Below, one piece after another: positions 1-6,384 of a stretch of 9,254 bases of DNA; the stretch's first letter is position 1; every line of letters begins with the position of its first letter. A program made the translations under genes and the position numbers. The notes under the pieces are model-generated. The model ran no database searches, was not told the origin of the DNA, and was given only the letters and a program-made list of their open reading frames with translations. Where the stretch lies: contig BNVV01000048.1 of the NCBI GenBank assembly GCA_025998355.1, forward strand, positions 1 through 9,254, read 5' to 3'. Source of the DNA: Endomicrobiia bacterium (GTDB lineage Bacteria > Elusimicrobiota > Endomicrobiia > Endomicrobiales > Endomicrobiaceae).

Positions 1-10
1 GGAAGGAGAG

Positions 11-586
11 ATGTTTATTGCCAAAAACGATAAAAAACACCCGATTATCGCCGAAATAGAGGCTATAGTTGATAAAAAGCTAGAGAAGATTGAGGCTCAA
101 ATCGCCGAAATAGAGGGGCGGATAAAAAACAGGCCGCCAAAAGACCCGAATTCAGGGATGTTTGTATCCGAACCTGAGCCGGAATATGGGGAAGATCTAG
201 ATGAGGTTACTTTTGTGGAGGGTATCGCTGCTGGACGGCCTATCTTTCAGTCTGAAGCCCGGTCTACCATTCCCGTACCCAGGCGTTTTATCAAGACCAC
301 GCCGGAAGATTACTACGTTGGACGGATCAGGGGTACATCCATGACTGCCGCCGGAATACCGGACGGAGTCCTCGTCCTTATCCGCATATCGGATACACCA
401 AGGGACGGGGCGATTCAGGTGGTGGAATGCCAGGGAGAGGCCACGCTCAAGCGGATGCGGGAGATTCCGGGAAAGGGCTGGAAAATTTGTTTTGATGACT
501 ATACAGGGCGGTATATTGAGATCGGCTCCGGTGATGAGTTTTATATTCAGGGGGATTTTATTGCCGTTTTACCGGAGGATGACTAG
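11..586 (+). CDS. S24 (LexA/UmuD-like) autoprotease-domain protein with N-terminal coiled coil
   Basis: A 191-residue protein. Residues about 70-190 form an S24 peptidase fold: GIAAGRP (71-77) resembles the LexA Ala-Gly cleavage region (A74-G75 here), RGTSM gives the nucleophile Ser110, and EATLKRM gives Lys147. The Ser-Lys distance of 37 residues equals that of LexA and UmuD. So the catalytic dyad and the scissile bond both look intact. Residues about 10-42 are charged, heptad-like and probably coiled coil. There is no recognisable helix-turn-helix, so this is not an ordinary LexA or CI repressor. The ATG follows GGAAGGAG at positions 1-8. The stop is 5 bases before the next gene, which carries a winged-helix-like region, so the two are probably co-transcribed and work together. 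In this family, self-cleavage is often stimulated by RecA filaments on damaged DNA. Whether that holds here is inference. Domain call confident, role unknown. Confidence 0.8.
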   Translation: MFIAKNDKKHPIIAEIEAIVDKKLEKIEAQIAEIEGRIKNRPPKDPNSGMFVSEPEPEYGEDLDEVTFVEGIAAGRPIFQSEARSTIPVPRRFIKTTPEDYYVGRIRGTSMTAAGIPDGVLVLIRISDTPRDGAIQVVECQGEATLKRMREIPGKGWKICFDDYTGRYIEIGSGDEFYIQGDFIAVLPEDD

Positions 587-591
587 GGATC

Positions 592-1347
592 ATGAGTAGA
601 CAGGAAGCCCGTGCAAAGGGATGGAACACCTTCCGTGAAAATATGTTGCAGTACGCAGGAGAGCACCCGGAATTATCTTTTGATGATTTTATACTCCAAC
701 GGATATTCGGAGCCTATACGTTCTGGCGGGAAGCTCGGACAGCGGAACGTCTTCGGGACTTTGAGAAGGCCGGAGACTTTTATCTCAAGGCCGTTGAAAG
801 CCTTGAGCAAGCCGAAAAATTGGCCGAGTACCCCGCCGCCGCCGCTTATGTGGAGAAACTAAAGGCAGAATATTACGATTTTGTGGTTCACCGGGACCCC
901 TATTACCGGCTCAATCTCAAACAACTGTTACGTCTTATTCAAGAAGAACCGGGAATATTGCAGACCGAGACCTATAAGCGGCTCCATCTGTCCAAGCCCG
1001 AAATAACCTATACCCTCTATTTTGCCGAGAAGGAGGGGCTTATCCGCCGAGAAGAGAAGGGCCGATCATACCTGTTATTTTTTGAACATGAGAAGGTGGC
1101 AGACGAGCCGATCTTGAATATTCAGGATGATGATATAGACCTCCGGGAAAGGTCCGAACAACAAGCGGCGGTCAAAAAAGGCTGTCTGTTTGTATTCTCT
1201 TGCTTTTTCTGGATTGCGGCTCTTGTAGGCGTAGGAGCCTATACCGGGTTGGTAGGAGCCGGTATCGTAGTGGTCGCTTTTATTGTATGGCAAATCATCA
1301 GGAAAATTCGCCGATCCACTAATCGCTTTCCTGAAAAAACGCACTGA
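592..1347 (+). CDS. Membrane-anchored winged-helix-like protein, partner of the S24 gene
   Basis: A 251-residue protein I cannot assign to a named family. Residues about 35-95 are amphipathic helices with TPR-like spacing (AYTFWREA, FEKAGDFYLKAVESLEQA). Residues about 107-165 look like a winged helix: helices around NLKQLLRLIQEE and TETYKRLHLSKPEITYTLYF, then EKEGLIRREEKGRSYLLFF as the wing. An acidic linker (DDDIDLRERSEQ) follows. Two hydrophobic segments (about 198-216 and 218-236) then form a likely membrane hairpin with a basic tail (RKIRRSTNR). The N-terminal part would be cytoplasmic. The ATG lies 5 bases after the upstream stop. GGAGG at 574-578 is a distant ribosome site, which suggests coupling. 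The AT-rich codon use differs from the genes after 2450, consistent with transfer. Sensor-regulator function is inferred only from the layout. Confidence 0.7.
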   Translation: MSRQEARAKGWNTFRENMLQYAGEHPELSFDDFILQRIFGAYTFWREARTAERLRDFEKAGDFYLKAVESLEQAEKLAEYPAAAAYVEKLKAEYYDFVVHRDPYYRLNLKQLLRLIQEEPGILQTETYKRLHLSKPEITYTLYFAEKEGLIRREEKGRSYLLFFEHEKVADEPILNIQDDDIDLRERSEQQAAVKKGCLFVFSCFFWIAALVGVGAYTGLVGAGIVVVAFIVWQIIRKIRRSTNRFPEKTH

Positions 1348-1370
1348 TCGCTTCCCCTGATCGCTTTCGC

Positions 1371-1398
1371 TTGCCAATTTATCATAACTCTTTATAAT
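1371..1398 (+). promoter_or_regulatory. Strong sigma-70-like promoter with no gene downstream
   Basis: TTGCCA at 1371-1376 and TATAAT at 1393-1398 are separated by 16 bp, close to ideal spacing, with a perfect -10 box. Transcription would start near 1405. No ORF of note follows before the degenerate transposase at 1867, so the product could be a non-coding RNA, or the promoter could be a relic of the mobile DNA. The -10 box lies inside a palindrome that is part of a repeat (1390-1411). Confidence 0.45.
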
Positions 1399-1411
1399 AT
1401 AAAGACTTACA
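1390..1411 (+). repeat. 22-bp AT-rich direct repeat, copy 1
   Basis: This segment matches 1697-1718 at 20 of 22 positions, and both end in GACTTACA. TTTATAATATAAA (1391-1403) is a 13-bp palindrome around a single central base. The copy contains the TATAAT box of the promoter at 1371-1398. Confidence 0.6.
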
Positions 1412-1696
1412 ACCACACTGATCGCTTTTTTTGAGTTTTGTTTTCTGCTGATCGCTTTCCGGATATTTTGGTAGGTTTATCTTCTGATTTTTCCAAGTCG
1501 TATTCCGCATATTCCCCTAAATCTGCGCTTTTTTGGCAGTAAAATCGGGTTTTATGCCTATTTGAAGCCCATAAAAGCCATTTGAAGGGGTTCTAGGCCG
1601 CCGCCACTTCGTTGTTTTTCCTCTATTTGTGTGGGTTTTTCGTCTTTTTTCGCCGTGGTTTTTGCGGGGCTTCGAGGGCCTTTCCGCTCCCTATTT

Positions 1697-1718
1697 CTTT
1701 ATATTATATAGACTTACA
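1697..1718 (+). repeat. 22-bp AT-rich direct repeat, copy 2
   Basis: This is the second copy of the segment at 1390-1411, starting 307 bp downstream. The two differences are both A to T. TATATTATATA (1700-1710) is again an odd-centred palindrome, so the symmetry survives although the bases changed. No good -35 box stands at the right distance here. Confidence 0.6.
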
Positions 1719-1806
1719 CGCCGCTCCGAGGGCTTTCGGAATTCCTATTCTTGCTGCTACCCCACAACAAATGAGCCAGTTCCAAAATTAGGGAAAGGGT
1801 AGAAAA

Positions 1807-1866
1807 AACGAGAGAAACCTTATAGGATGGGATTTACCACAAATCAATCCAAGAGAGACTCTCGTT
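1807..1866 (+). repeat. Inverted repeat bordering the transposase remnant
   Basis: AACGAGAG at 1807-1814 is the exact reverse complement of CTCTCGTT at 1859-1866, which ends one base before the ATG of the transposase remnant. The right arm also overlaps the 11-bp palindrome GAGAGACTCTC (1853-1863). This could be part of the insertion element's left end or a leader structure limiting transposase translation. Which of the two cannot be settled from one copy. Confidence 0.45.
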
Positions 1867-2106
1867 ATGAAAAGTATAACCGAAATAATCGGAAGGGCGT
1901 AAGCCCTCTTTAACCTGCCGTATAAACTTCAAGGATGTTTTGAAGAATACCTGACCGATGAATACAAGACATTTCTGCAAATGCTCCGGGTGATTGAAGA
2001 TGCGTTACCGCCAATTATGAGACGGTATGCCGGTATAGGCAGGAAACCGTATCAATACTTGCCATTCATAAGAAGCAATTTTGCCATGAGATATTTCAAG
2101 TTCTGA
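1867..2106 (+). pseudogene. Transposase N-terminal remnant (degenerate IS)
   Basis: Reading from ATG 1867 gives MKSITEIIGRA, then an in-frame TAA at 1900-1902, then a continuous reading to a TGA at 2104-2106. The later part includes FEEYLTDEYKTFLQML, IEDALPPIMRRYAGIGRKPY and QYLPFIRSNFAMRYF. This looks like the start of a DDE transposase of the IS4/IS5/IS1182 kind, in which a GRKPY...FIRS-type helical region precedes the catalytic core. The whole catalytic part is missing. Between about 2088 and 2104 the sequence passes into an antitoxin reading frame, so the element was cut off by a deletion or recombination. The exact IS family is not certain. Confidence 0.55.
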
Positions 2107-2311
2107 GGCTAACCAGAATTTTTCCAAGGTTACCCGGATGGTTGATAAAAACGGTTCCGCAATCATTCTGAAAAATAATGTCCCCTAATATATGGTTATC
2201 CCCTTCCAGGATGTGGAACAGGCCCGGATTTTGGCGGACGAAGAACTGTTCGCTCTTTCCGATGAATTGATGAAACAAAACAAAAAGGTCTACAAGGAAC
2301 TGGTTAAGTGA
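2090..2311 (+). pseudogene. Broken Phd/YefM-type antitoxin
   Basis: In the frame that ends with TGA at 2309-2311, the sequence reads DISSSEANQNFSKVTRMVD, then NGSAIILKNNVP, a stop (TAA, 2186-2188), then YMVIPFQDVEQARILADE and LSDELMKQNKKVYKELVK. The SEANQNFSKV...LKNN pattern followed by a helical, Lys-rich tail is typical of Phd/YefM antitoxins, in which the N-terminal part binds DNA and the C-terminal part wraps the toxin. The natural start is missing: the frame is closed at 2087-2089 (TGA) and fused to the transposase remnant. An ATG at 2192 could still express a 39-residue C-terminal piece, the toxin-binding half. Family call from memory of the motif, moderately sure. Confidence 0.55.
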
Positions 2312-2424
2312 AACGTATCTCTACGGATCAGGAAAAAATCGATCTGGGGCTCGGCATTGCACAGGGCAAATTAAGCCCCGGCGATATTTGCCAATGGCTG
2401 AATACGCATACGAAGCGGTTATAG
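2308..2424 (+). CDS. Short ORF overlapping the antitoxin end, possible remnant of its partner
   Basis: A GTG at 2308 overlaps the antitoxin stop as GTGA, the arrangement common in toxin-antitoxin pairs. It reads 38 residues (KRISTDQEKIDLGLGIAQ..., ending NTHTKRL). I do not recognise it, and it does not begin like Doc/Fic or RelE toxins. Another + frame, with an ATG at 2394, continues with [18 protein letters not shown], which looks protein-like, so a frameshift near 2390-2400 may have split one gene. Anything beyond 2452 would run antisense into the permease gene. It could equally be chance coding. Confidence 0.3.
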   Translation: MKRISTDQEKIDLGLGIAQGKLSPGDICQWLNTHTKRL

Positions 2425-2451
2425 TACAGGGCAATGTAATCGACTTCACAG

Positions 2452-3582
2452 TCAAGGGCCGGTCCGGACCGATGATGTTCCGGCGGCGGTTTCGGCGGAA
2501 GGTTCCGGGACCTTTGCCGCAAGGGACCGGCGGGAGCCCAGCAGTATCGAAAAGGGTTCCAGGAAAGGGAAGGTTTCGCAGATAATTTTGACGATCACCG
2601 TCATGGGGACCGCCAGGACCATTCCCGCAAAGCCCCAAAGGCCGCCCCAAATCATAAGGGACATGATAACCGCCAGCGGAGAAAGCCCCAGGCTGTCCCC
2701 CATAATTTTGGGGTCCAGCACAGAACCGATGATCATATTGACCCCAAGCATGATAAGGGCCACGACAATGATGGGCCCCGGATCGGGCCAGAACTGGAGC
2801 ACCGCAAAAAGGGTGGCGCCGACGCCCACGGCAATGCTCCCCAGGTTGGGGATAAAATTCAGGATGAATTGGATAAAGCCCCAGACCAGGGCAAATTCCA
2901 GCCCCGCCAGGCTCAGGCCGATGGCAATCACAATTCCCGTTATCAGGGAAATGATAAACTTGATCGAAAGGTAGCGGGTGATCCGCAGGACTATGTCGCT
3001 GCTGATCTTTTTTATCTGCCCGGAACGTTTGCCTTCAAAGGCAAGTTCAACTTTTCTTTCGAAGAAGGCCGCCTCGGCCAGCAGGAAGATCACAAACAAA
3101 ACCACCATAAGGGCGTCCTTTAGAAAGCCTATAAAAGAATTGGACAGGGAAAAGGTGATGTTCCTGATTCGGGAACGGACCCCCAATTGGGCAAGGAGGT
3201 TTTCGATAAAGGTGAGATGTTCATCATAGGAAAGATCAAGCAGATCGGCGACCCCCACATAGATCTCTGTTAAACGGTTTTCGTATTTTGGATACGAAGA
3301 GAGGATGGTCCGGCCCGATGAATAGAGCACCACCCCCATAAGGTACAGCCCCGATGCGATAATGATTACCGCCAGCAAAATCGAAACCATCCGGGGAACG
3401 CGCCGCTTTTGCAGAAACCGCACCATGGGCTCCATCACAAAGGCCAAAAGCAGGGCAATGGTAAAGGGGATGATTACCGGGGCGCTTATCTTCAATACGG
3501 TTCCGCCCAAAATAAGGGCAATAAAGGCCAGGAGCAAAAAATTTGCCCTGCCGGAATGAAAGGTTTTAAATTTATCGTTCAC
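2452..3582 (-). CDS. AI-2E family transporter (TqsA/PerM/YdiK-like permease)
   Basis: A 376-residue inner-membrane protein. Hydrophobic segments lie at about 14-30, 33-52, 66-87, 150-172, 207-228, 230-262, 270-288 and 303-335, with a polar loop at about 90-145 between the third and fourth, as in the AI-2E family. Characteristic pieces are FIPNLGSI (243-250), the [14 protein letters not shown] segment (289-302) and [17 protein letters not shown] (311-327). Family members export autoinducer-2 or other small molecules, or act as Na+/H+ antiporters. The substrate cannot be told from sequence. It starts with GTG, whose GTGA overlaps the stop of the acyl-CoA ligase gene, so it is the third gene of that operon and probably translationally coupled to it. 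The last ~24 residues (from about 353) are low-complexity and may be an acquired tail. Confidence 0.9.
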   Translation of the reverse strand: MNDKFKTFHSGRANFLLLAFIALILGGTVLKISAPVIIPFTIALLLAFVMEPMVRFLQKRRVPRMVSILLAVIIIASGLYLMGVVLYSSGRTILSSYPKYENRLTEIYVGVADLLDLSYDEHLTFIENLLAQLGVRSRIRNITFSLSNSFIGFLKDALMVVLFVIFLLAEAAFFERKVELAFEGKRSGQIKKISSDIVLRITRYLSIKFIISLITGIVIAIGLSLAGLEFALVWGFIQFILNFIPNLGSIAVGVGATLFAVLQFWPDPGPIIVVALIMLGVNMIIGSVLDPKIMGDSLGLSPLAVIMSLMIWGGLWGFAGMVLAVPMTVIVKIICETFPFLEPFSILLGSRRSLAAKVPEPSAETAAGTSSVRTGP

Positions 3583-5255
3583 GTTGCAAGCCCCAATTCC
3601 TCAGCTTTCTTGAGCCCCTGTTCCCGGAGCAGATACTTCTGAATCTTGCCGCTTGCGGTAAGGGGGAAGGCGTCCACAAAGAAGATGTATTTGGGTATCT
3701 TGTAGCGGCTGATCTTGCCCCGGCAGTAATCCTGCACATCCTCTTCGGTAACCCTGGCGTCCTTGTGGAGGATGATAAAGGCCCCCACTTCTTCACCGTA
3801 TTTTTTGCTGGCAATTCCTACTACCTGGACATCCTTGACGCCGGGCAGGGTGTAGAGGAAGTCCTCAATTTCCTTGGGGTAGATGTTCTCGCCCCCCCGG
3901 ATGATCATGTCCTTGATGCGGCCGGTGACCCGGAAGAAGCCCTGCTCGTCTTTGACCCCCAGGTCCCCTGAATGGAGCCAGCCGGTTTTATCAATACACT
4001 TGGCGGTGTCCTCGGGCAGTTTGTAGTAGCCCTTCATGGTGTTGTAGCCCCGGCAGCAGAATTCGCCGTGGACCCCGACGGGGCACTCTGCGGATGTTCC
4101 ATCCGGGCCGGTTTCGGGGTTCCGGATGGTGACTTCCACCCCCGGCAGGGCGCGGCCGACGGTTTCAACCTTTGCTTCAAGGGTGTCGTCGTAGCGGGTC
4201 TGGCTCATCACCGGGGAGGATTCGGTAAGGCCGTAGCAAATCGTTACTTCCTTCATGTACATCAGGTCGATGACCTGGCGCATGGCTTCGATGGGGCAGG
4301 GGCTGCCCGCCATGATACCGGTGCGGAGGCTGGAAAGGTCGAACATCTTGAACATGGGGTGGTTGAGCTCGGCGATGAACATGGTGGGAACCCCGTACAC
4401 GGCGGTACACTTTTCCTTCTGCACCGTGGCGAGCACCAGCAGGGGGTCGAACCATTCCAGCATGGCCGCGGTAGAGCCGTGGGTCAGGATGGCCATCATC
4501 CCCAGGACCAGGCCGAAGCAGTGGAACAGGGGCACCGGCAGGCACACAATGTCCGCCGGGCTTAAGCGCATATTGTCACCGATCCCCAGGCCGTTGTTGA
4601 GGATGTTCCGGTGGGTCAGCATGACCCCCTTGGGAAAGCCCGTGGTGCCGCTGGTGTACTGCATGTTCACCACATCGTTGGTGTCCAGGGAAGCTTCGAT
4701 TTGGCGCAGTTCGGCGTCGTCGGTATGCCGGCCCAGGAGGAGCACCTCGCTCATGCTGTACATGCCCCGGTGCTTTACCTGGCCCAGGTAGATCACGCTT
4801 TTTAAAAAGGGGAACTTGGCGGAGTTGAGGTAGCCGCGCGGCGCGGTTTTCAGCTCCGGCGCCAGTTCGTTGATCATTTCGATGTAATCCGAATCGCGGT
4901 AGCCGTCGATGATGCAAATGGCGGCCAGGTCGGACTGCTGCATCAGGTATTCCAGCTCGTGGATTTTATAGGCGGTGTTCACCGTAACCAGGATCATCCC
5001 GGCCCGGGCGCTGGCAAAGAGAACCGTGTTCCAGTCCGGCACATTGGTGGCCCAGATACCGATATGGTCCCCTTTTTTCAGCCCCATGGCGAGGAAGCCC
5101 TTGGCCATCTCGTCCACCCGCCTGTCAAATTCCGCATAGGTAAAACGCAGGTCCCGGTCGGCGTAAACCAGAAAATCGTGATCCGGCTGGGTTTGGGCCT
5201 TTTCCCGCAACACGGCGCCCAAGGTTGATTCAATATAGGTCATACCATTACTCAC
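3579..5255 (-). CDS. AMP-forming acyl-CoA ligase (fatty-acid/carboxylic-acid--CoA ligase)
   Basis: A 558-residue cytoplasmic enzyme of the ANL superfamily that activates a carboxylic acid with ATP and CoA via an acyl-AMP. The motifs are intact: phosphate loop [11 protein letters not shown] (200-210), YGLTESS (341-347), GWLHSGDLG (425-433, with the ribose-binding Asp431), [19 protein letters not shown] (446-464), and the C-terminal [10 protein letters not shown] with catalytic Lys537. Length and motifs fit medium- or long-chain acyl-CoA synthetases better than acetyl-CoA synthetases. The acid cannot be read from the sequence. The frame opens at GTG 5255, but an ATG at 5243 is preceded by AAGAAGTGAG at a good distance and may be the true start. 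It lies 46 bp after the XRE-cupin gene, across an inverted repeat, and overlaps the permease gene by four bases. Confidence 0.92.
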   Translation of the reverse strand: MSNGMTYIESTLGAVLREKAQTQPDHDFLVYADRDLRFTYAEFDRRVDEMAKGFLAMGLKKGDHIGIWATNVPDWNTVLFASARAGMILVTVNTAYKIHELEYLMQQSDLAAICIIDGYRDSDYIEMINELAPELKTAPRGYLNSAKFPFLKSVIYLGQVKHRGMYSMSEVLLLGRHTDDAELRQIEASLDTNDVVNMQYTSGTTGFPKGVMLTHRNILNNGLGIGDNMRLSPADIVCLPVPLFHCFGLVLGMMAILTHGSTAAMLEWFDPLLVLATVQKEKCTAVYGVPTMFIAELNHPMFKMFDLSSLRTGIMAGSPCPIEAMRQVIDLMYMKEVTICYGLTESSPVMSQTRYDDTLEAKVETVGRALPGVEVTIRNPETGPDGTSAECPVGVHGEFCCRGYNTMKGYYKLPEDTAKCIDKTGWLHSGDLGVKDEQGFFRVTGRIKDMIIRGGENIYPKEIEDFLYTLPGVKDVQVVGIASKKYGEEVGAFIILHKDARVTEEDVQDYCRGKISRYKIPKYIFFVDAFPLTASGKIQKYLLREQGLKKAEELGLAT

Positions 5256-5279
5256 TTCTTTAAAAATTAAACTAATGTT

Positions 5280-5313
5280 ACGCCGGTATAAGCTGAGGGT
5301 GTTATACCGGCGT
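5280..5313 (-). promoter_or_regulatory. 12-bp perfect inverted repeat between regulator and ligase genes
   Basis: ACGCCGGTATAA (5280-5291) and TTATACCGGCGT (5302-5313) are exact reverse complements with a 10-base loop. The outer arm encodes the last residues (TPV) and stop codon of the XRE-cupin gene. No run of U follows the stem immediately on the - strand; a T-rich stretch comes about 15 bases later. A classical terminator is therefore doubtful. It may be an operator for the regulator itself, an attenuator, or an mRNA stem that separates expression of the regulator from that of the enzyme. Confidence 0.7.
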
Positions 5314-5934
5314 GTAGATTACCGCGAGAATCCGGGCGGGCTTGCCGCCGCCGGCAAGGACCCGGTGGGGCACGATGGAATCGTAGTAGACCGAATCGCC
5401 TTCGTTCAGAGTATGCTTGTCCGCGCCGTATTCCAGGGCCAGGGTCCCCCCAAGGACGTGGATGAATTCCTCACCTTCGTGGGTAGACTTGGGCTGTTCC
5501 GCATCGGCTTCGATGTCCACGATAAAGGGCTCCATGTGGCGGCCCCCCTTGTCCGCGGCAAGGGCGTTAAAGTGAAGGCCCTTATGGCCGTCGGCGCCTG
5601 CTGCGGAACCCTGGGCGGCAGCTACACCACCCTTCGGCGATGCGCCCCCTTCACCACCGGGCAGGCCGGTGACAAACCGGGCCGCCGCGATAACTTCACC
5701 TTTGCGGGTAATCACCGGGCCCAGCTGCTCGTGATCGTCCAGCAGGGTGCCCAGCCGGACCCCCAGGGCCCGTGAAATTTTTAAAAGAGGCGCCAAATCG
5801 GGGATGTACCCTTCTTCAATGCGGCGAATCAGGTCCGTATCAAGCCCGCTGCGTTCCGCCAATGTTTCCCGGGTAATCGAATAGGTCTTGCATAGTTCAA
5901 TAATCCGCTCGCCGGGACTGCGTTTTTCCGCCAT
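5302..5934 (-). CDS. XRE-family regulator with C-terminal cupin domain
   Basis: A 210-residue DNA-binding regulator. Residues about 9-64 are a helix-turn-helix of the XRE/Cro type ([23 protein letters not shown], then [13 protein letters not shown]). Residues about 120-210 are a cupin barrel, with [17 protein letters not shown] (151-167) as the first motif and [15 protein letters not shown] (178-192) as the second. Cupin domains in such regulators bind small ligands. Between them lies a Gly/Ala-rich linker (about 90-118) that is longer than usual. The ATG at 5934 has a strong ribosome site, AAGGAG, 6 bases upstream. It is the first gene of a likely operon with the acyl-CoA ligase and permease. 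XRE-cupin genes often sit beside AMP-binding ligases, so it probably senses the acid or its CoA ester. That is inference. Confidence 0.88.
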   Translation of the reverse strand: MAEKRSPGERIIELCKTYSITRETLAERSGLDTDLIRRIEEGYIPDLAPLLKISRALGVRLGTLLDDHEQLGPVITRKGEVIAAARFVTGLPGGEGGASPKGGVAAAQGSAAGADGHKGLHFNALAADKGGRHMEPFIVDIEADAEQPKSTHEGEEFIHVLGGTLALEYGADKHTLNEGDSVYYDSIVPHRVLAGGGKPARILAVIYTPV

Positions 5935-5950
5935 GTGTTACTCCTTGAGA

Positions 5951-5968
5951 TATTATTCCACAATAATA
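5951..5968. promoter_or_regulatory. AT-rich dyad in the XRE-cupin/PilZ divergent region
   Basis: TATTATT (5951-5957) and AATAATA (5962-5968) form an 18-bp dyad around CCAC. It lies 16-33 bases upstream of the regulator's start codon, on the other side of its ribosome site, and 2 bp before the TTGACG box proposed for the PilZ gene. A position like this suits an autoregulatory operator, but AT-rich dyads also arise by chance. Confidence 0.4.
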
Positions 5969-5970
5969 GA

Positions 5971-5999
5971 TTGACGAAACAGGATCAATCGGACAAAAT
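5971..5999 (+). promoter_or_regulatory. Probable promoter of the PilZ gene
   Basis: TTGACG (5971-5976), a 17-bp spacer and CAAAAT (5994-5999, 4 of 6 match to TATAAT). Transcription would start at about 6006-6007, that is at the ATG at 6007, giving a leaderless message. This agrees with the lack of a clear ribosome site before that ATG. Confidence 0.4.
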
Positions 6000-6006
6000 A
6001 AGTTAT

Positions 6007-6384
6007 ATGCAGGAACTTATAAGAAAATTCCCTCCGGAAAGCCGTAAGCACATTCGTTACCGGACCCTTGCCCGGGCCCGGATTCACGGTACTTTGGAGG
6101 ATGAAAGCCTTTTAAAGGATATCAGCGTCACCGGATGCTGTGTAGAATTCACTTCCATGGCAGATATACAGCCCAATACAACCTATAAACTGGAAGTTAT
6201 CCCCGAAGTTGCTGCAAAGATTGGTAAATTTGAATTACAGGTAGAAACCAGATGGATACGTTCCGGGGGATATTCCACCGAGGTGGGCCTCTTCATCGCC
6301 GCCTCTCCCAAGGGGAAGCTTTTTCAGCGTTATGTTGATTATCTTGCCTGGCGCAGCACAACTGCCGAATCATCCCCGGAATGA
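6007..6384 (+). CDS. PilZ-domain protein (probable cyclic-di-GMP receptor)
   Basis: A 125-residue protein from ATG 6007. The frame is open back to a GTG at 5935, but those 24 codons overlap the divergent gene's leader and look non-coding. The single domain has both cyclic-di-GMP-binding signatures of PilZ: RxxxR (R13-R17, in RKHIRYR) and DxSxxG (D38-G43, DISVTG). Beta strands follow (TYKLEVIP, KFELQVETRWIR, STEVGLFIA). PilZ proteins commonly tune motility, adhesion or secretion when the second messenger binds. The partner is unknown. It ends in ATGA with the next gene, so the pair is co-translated. Confidence 0.88.
   Translation: MQELIRKFPPESRKHIRYRTLARARIHGTLEDESLLKDISVTGCCVEFTSMADIQPNTTYKLEVIPEVAAKIGKFELQVETRWIRSGGYSTEVGLFIAASPKGKLFQRYVDYLAWRSTTAESSPE

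Larger units (their letters stand above)
1318..1460 (+). repeat. Five irregularly spaced copies of a TGATCGCTT-type repeat
   Basis: Five copies of a roughly 14-bp unit close to CTGATCGCTTTCC begin at 1318 (ACTAATCGCTTTCC), 1343, 1356, 1417 and 1447. All are on the same strand, with start-to-start distances of 25, 13, 61 and 30 bp. The first copy lies inside the last codons of the upstream gene and the second spans its stop codon. The spacing is too irregular for CRISPR or a simple tandem array. Possible roles are protein-binding sites, for instance for the winged-helix protein just upstream, or debris of a longer repeat. Confidence 0.65.
1348..1866. other. Gene-free intergenic stretch
   Basis: About 520 bases with no convincing coding sequence on either strand. 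It is T-rich on the + strand. It contains repeat copies, a promoter-like site and two copies of a 22-bp repeat, listed separately, plus an imperfect hairpin at 1535-1558 (GGCAGTAAAA against TTTTATGCC, one bulged G). No tRNA- or rRNA-like sequence is visible. It may be decayed mobile DNA or encode an untranslated RNA. Confidence 0.6.

Noticed and set aside
1318..1460. CRISPR array
   Set aside because: Repeats are about 14 bp with distances from 13 to 61 bp, one pair overlaps, and no cas genes are present.
1893..1910. Hairpin AGGGC-GTAA-GCCCT followed by a few T as a terminator
   Set aside because: The stem has only five pairs and the T run is short. It sits in the decayed transposase frame where it could be coding sequence.
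2365..2392. GGCAAAT/ATTTGCC inverted repeat as terminator of the permease operon
   Set aside because: Weak AT-containing stem with a 14-base loop and no T run on the - strand side.
3972..4565. Long open frame on the + strand (about 197 codons)
   Set aside because: It is fully antisense to the acyl-CoA ligase gene. Its composition (His/Gly/Ala-rich) is the mirror of that gene's codons and it shows no domain.
5935..6006. GTG 5935 as start of the PilZ gene
   Set aside because: The 24 extra residues lie over the divergent gene's ribosome site and the promoter region and lack PilZ character. ATG 6007 fits the domain start.
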